Assembly (NCBI GenBank): GCA_016840245.1
Contig: JAEOST010000208.1
Location: forward strand, 1-15,393
Direction of reading: 5' to 3'
Length of the DNA: 15,393 nt
Source: Candidatus Thorarchaeota archaeon
GTDB lineage: Archaea; Asgardarchaeota; Thorarchaeia; Thorarchaeales; Thorarchaeaceae
In this document: piece by piece, positions 13,650 to 15,393 of the stretch
How the letters are laid out: each line of letters starts with the position of its first letter
How positions within the stretch are numbered: the first letter of the stretch is position 1
The notes under the pieces: model-generated
What the model saw: the letters and a program-made list of their open reading frames with translations, nothing else
What the model was told of the DNA's origin: nothing
The model's database searches: none
Position numbers and translations under genes: made by a program

Positions 13650-15393
13650 GTGTGTTTCAGGGTCTAGATAAGGATATTATAGCATTCTTGACCACCTGCA
13701 ATATAACTATACCAACGCCAATTCAGGAGAAGGCAATACCACTAGTTCTTGACGAAGACGATGTTTTACTACTGGCACCCACAGGTAGTGGAAAGACTGA
13801 GGCAGCACTGGTTCCTCTTCTGCATAGACTGTATCAGATGAAAAAAGAGAGAGAACTGTTTGGTTTCTATCTCCTTTACATAACACCCCTCCGAGCTCTA
13901 AATCGTGACGTTTTCAAACGCATCGAAGACCTCTGTAATCATCTCGACCTAACGGTTGCAGTACGTCATGGCGATACTACACAGTATGCACGACGAAAAC
14001 AGGCAATTACACCACCCAACCTTCTAATCACAACTCCTGAAACATTACAGGCAATTCTCCCAGGAAAAAGACTGAGATATCATCTAAGGACTGTTTTTGC
14101 CGTGGTGGTTGATGAGATACACGAGCTAGCTGATAGTAAACGAGGAACGCAGCTGAGTATGGGTCTTGAACGATTGGAAAATCTAGTTGGATCAGATATT
14201 CAACGTGTTGGTCTATCAGCCACAGTTGGAAACCCAAAGGATGTTGCTCAACTTCTCGTAGGCACTTCCCAGCCTGTAAAGACAGTGTGGGCAGGTTATG
14301 AGTCTCAGAAGAAGAACCTGAGTGTTGAAACACCAATTCCAGATAAGACTCATGCGGCACTCGGAAAGAAAATCTCGTATCCACCACACTCTACATCGCG
14401 CCTACAGCGAATAATCGAATTAGTTAATGCTCACACTTCAACTCTGGTCTTTACAAATACACGTTCATTTGCCGAGGTTCTTGGAGCAAAGATGAGATTG
14501 GTCAACCCAGGATACGAGTTCGATGTACACCACGGGTCACTTTCTAAGGAAACACGATTGGATGCCGAGGACAGGTTGAAGCAAGGTGTGTCTAAAGCGA
14601 TAATTGCTACATCTAGTCTCGAACTTGGTATTGATATTGGTCAGGCTGATCTTGTAATCCAGTACTCAAGCCCACGTGAAGTATCTAGAGCCCTGCAAAG
14701 AACTGGTCGCGCAGGTCATGGAGTAGGGCAGGTTTCGAAGGGCATTATCCTTGCGACTCTCAATCTGGATGATATCACTGAATCTGCAGTCATTCTTCGA
14801 CGTGCTAGATTGAACAAAGTGGAACGCGCTAAGATACCTCAAAATGCATGGGATGTACTTGCACATCAAATCGCTGGCCTGCTTCTTGATCTTGATGAAA
14901 TTGAGTTCAATAATCTCTTGAGGATAGTCCGTTCTGCATTTCCATTCTCAGATATCACAGAAAAACAAGCGAGATGGGTACTTGACTTCATGGTTGAGAA
15001 GAGAATTGTTGAAGTTGATGATGATATTGTTTCTAGAGGACGACGATCTCGTGTGTACTATTATGACCATCTGAGTACAATTCCAGATGTAAAGAAAATT
15101 AGTGCTGTAGACATGACGACGCGCTCCAGTATAGGGGTGTTAGACGAAGACTATGTTGCATCACATGTGGATATTGGTGCGGTCTTTGTGATAAGAGGGC
15201 GTCCATGGCAAGTGGTTAGCAAGGAAGATGATGAGGTTCTCTGTGCACCCACTTCTGATATCGATACTGAGGCACCACGCTGGTTAGGTGAGATGATTCC
15301 TGTTCCGTATGAAGTTGCCTCTGAAGTTGGAAATCTGGGGAAGACACTGGTGAGCAAGTCAAACAAAGAGATGCATAATTGGCTTGAGAAACA
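13646..15393 (+). CDS. Lhr-family superfamily 2 helicase (3' end beyond window)
   Basis: The first 582 residues of a large ATP-dependent helicase; the frame is open to the right edge. Motifs in order: Q-like PTPIQEKAIP (23-32), Walker A APTGSGKTE (44-52), motif Ia ITPLRALNRD (79-88), motif Ib TTPETLQ (129-135), DEIH (156-159), SAT (191-193), the RecA2 segment TLVFTNTRSFAEVLGAKMR, HHGSLSKETRL, TSSLELGIDIG, and motif VI QRTGRAGH (351-358). A winged-helix-like region follows (about 395-460: AWDVLAHQIAGLLLD, ARWVLDFMVEKRIVE), then the start of the beta-rich domain with GAVFVIRGRPWQVV. DEIH with QRTGRAGH and this post-helicase architecture fits archaeal Lhr proteins, 3'-5' translocases acting on DNA repair and RNA:DNA hybrids. 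The start is set by the ATGA overlap with the preceding gene. A Hel308 assignment is less likely from the motif set. Confidence 0.9.
   Translation, partial: MSVFQGLDKDIIAFLTTCNITIPTPIQEKAIPLVLDEDDVLLLAPTGSGKTEAALVPLLHRLYQMKKERELFGFYLLYITPLRALNRDVFKRIEDLCNHLDLTVAVRHGDTTQYARRKQAITPPNLLITTPETLQAILPGKRLRYHLRTVFAVVVDEIHELADSKRGTQLSMGLERLENLVGSDIQRVGLSATVGNPKDVAQLLVGTSQPVKTVWAGYESQKKNLSVETPIPDKTHAALGKKISYPPHSTSRLQRIIELVNAHTSTLVFTNTRSFAEVLGAKMRLVNPGYEFDVHHGSLSKETRLDAEDRLKQGVSKAIIATSSLELGIDIGQADLVIQYSSPREVSRALQRTGRAGHGVGQVSKGIILATLNLDDITESAVILRRARLNKVERAKIPQNAWDVLAHQIAGLLLDLDEIEFNNLLRIVRSAFPFSDITEKQARWVLDFMVEKRIVEVDDDIVSRGRRSRVYYYDHLSTIPDVKKISAVDMTTRSSIGVLDEDYVASHVDIGAVFVIRGRPWQVVSKEDDEVLCAPTSDIDTEAPRWLGEMIPVPYEVASEVGNLGKTLVSKSNKEMHNWLEK

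Noticed and set aside
1..15393. CRISPR array, toxin-antitoxin, phage or other defence system
   Set aside because: No spaced direct repeats, integrase, transposase or known defence domains seen; the gene content is housekeeping replication, transcription and metabolism.

Overview
The window looks like chromosomal DNA of an archaeon. It carries a D-family DNA polymerase large subunit (DP2), a RadB recombinase paralogue, archaeal multi-OB RPA, CDP-archaeol synthase (archaeal ether-lipid synthesis), an Elf1-type elongation factor and an Lhr-family helicase, with TATA-like promoters and short leaders. PolD, RadB and CarS together with Elf1 and a eukaryote-like RPA32 homologue fit an Asgard archaeon (for example Thorarchaeia-like) better than a classical euryarchaeon. 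That placement is an inference from gene content, not from a tree. Base composition is moderate (roughly 40-43% GC by eye) and fairly even throughout.

Layout. 1-232: 5' part of a minus-strand conserved protein running off the left edge, divergent from radB. 284-1615: a two-gene unit, radB then carS. 1616-1769: promoter region with an inverted repeat. 1770-2621: a protein made only of four CBS domains. 2629-7578 (minus): DP2, interrupted exactly at its catalytic CDGDED motif by a 467-aa intein. 7579-7762: divergent promoter region with a near-perfect 14-bp inverted repeat and two perfect 12-bp palindromes. 7763-9904: five-OB RPA containing a tandem-duplicated OB unit. 9920-10648 (minus): RPA32-like OB plus winged-helix protein, convergent with RPA. 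10797-11321: GNAT acetyltransferase. 11326-12798 (minus): a small CxxC winged-helix protein followed by a SufS-like cysteine desulfurase. 12799-12954: divergent promoters and a structured leader. 12955-13209: Elf1. 13281-15393: an operon-like run of a 36-aa membrane microprotein, a 77-78-aa helical protein and an Lhr-like helicase that runs off the right edge.

How the genes fit together. Most of the window is DNA replication, repair and transcription machinery. PolD DP2 (with a C-terminal PCNA-binding motif) and RPA are transcribed divergently from one short symmetric region, and the second RPA subunit lies tail-to-tail with the first. RadB and Lhr are recombination and repair factors at the two ends. 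CarS, the GNAT and the desulfurase pair are metabolic or modification genes in between. Packing is tight: convergent pairs are separated by 7, 15 and 4 bp.

Most notable points: (i) the DP2 intein ends in Tyr-Asp rather than His-Asn immediately before the +1 Cys; (ii) the symmetric elements between the DP2 and RPA genes; (iii) the 375-bp-period OB duplication in RPA; (iv) the microprotein/helical protein/Lhr cluster, with an SD-sequestering hairpin and an ATGA overlap; (v) the cysteine-containing winged-helix protein coupled to a cysteine desulfurase. I saw no CRISPR array, tRNA, rRNA, insertion sequence or recognisable defence system.
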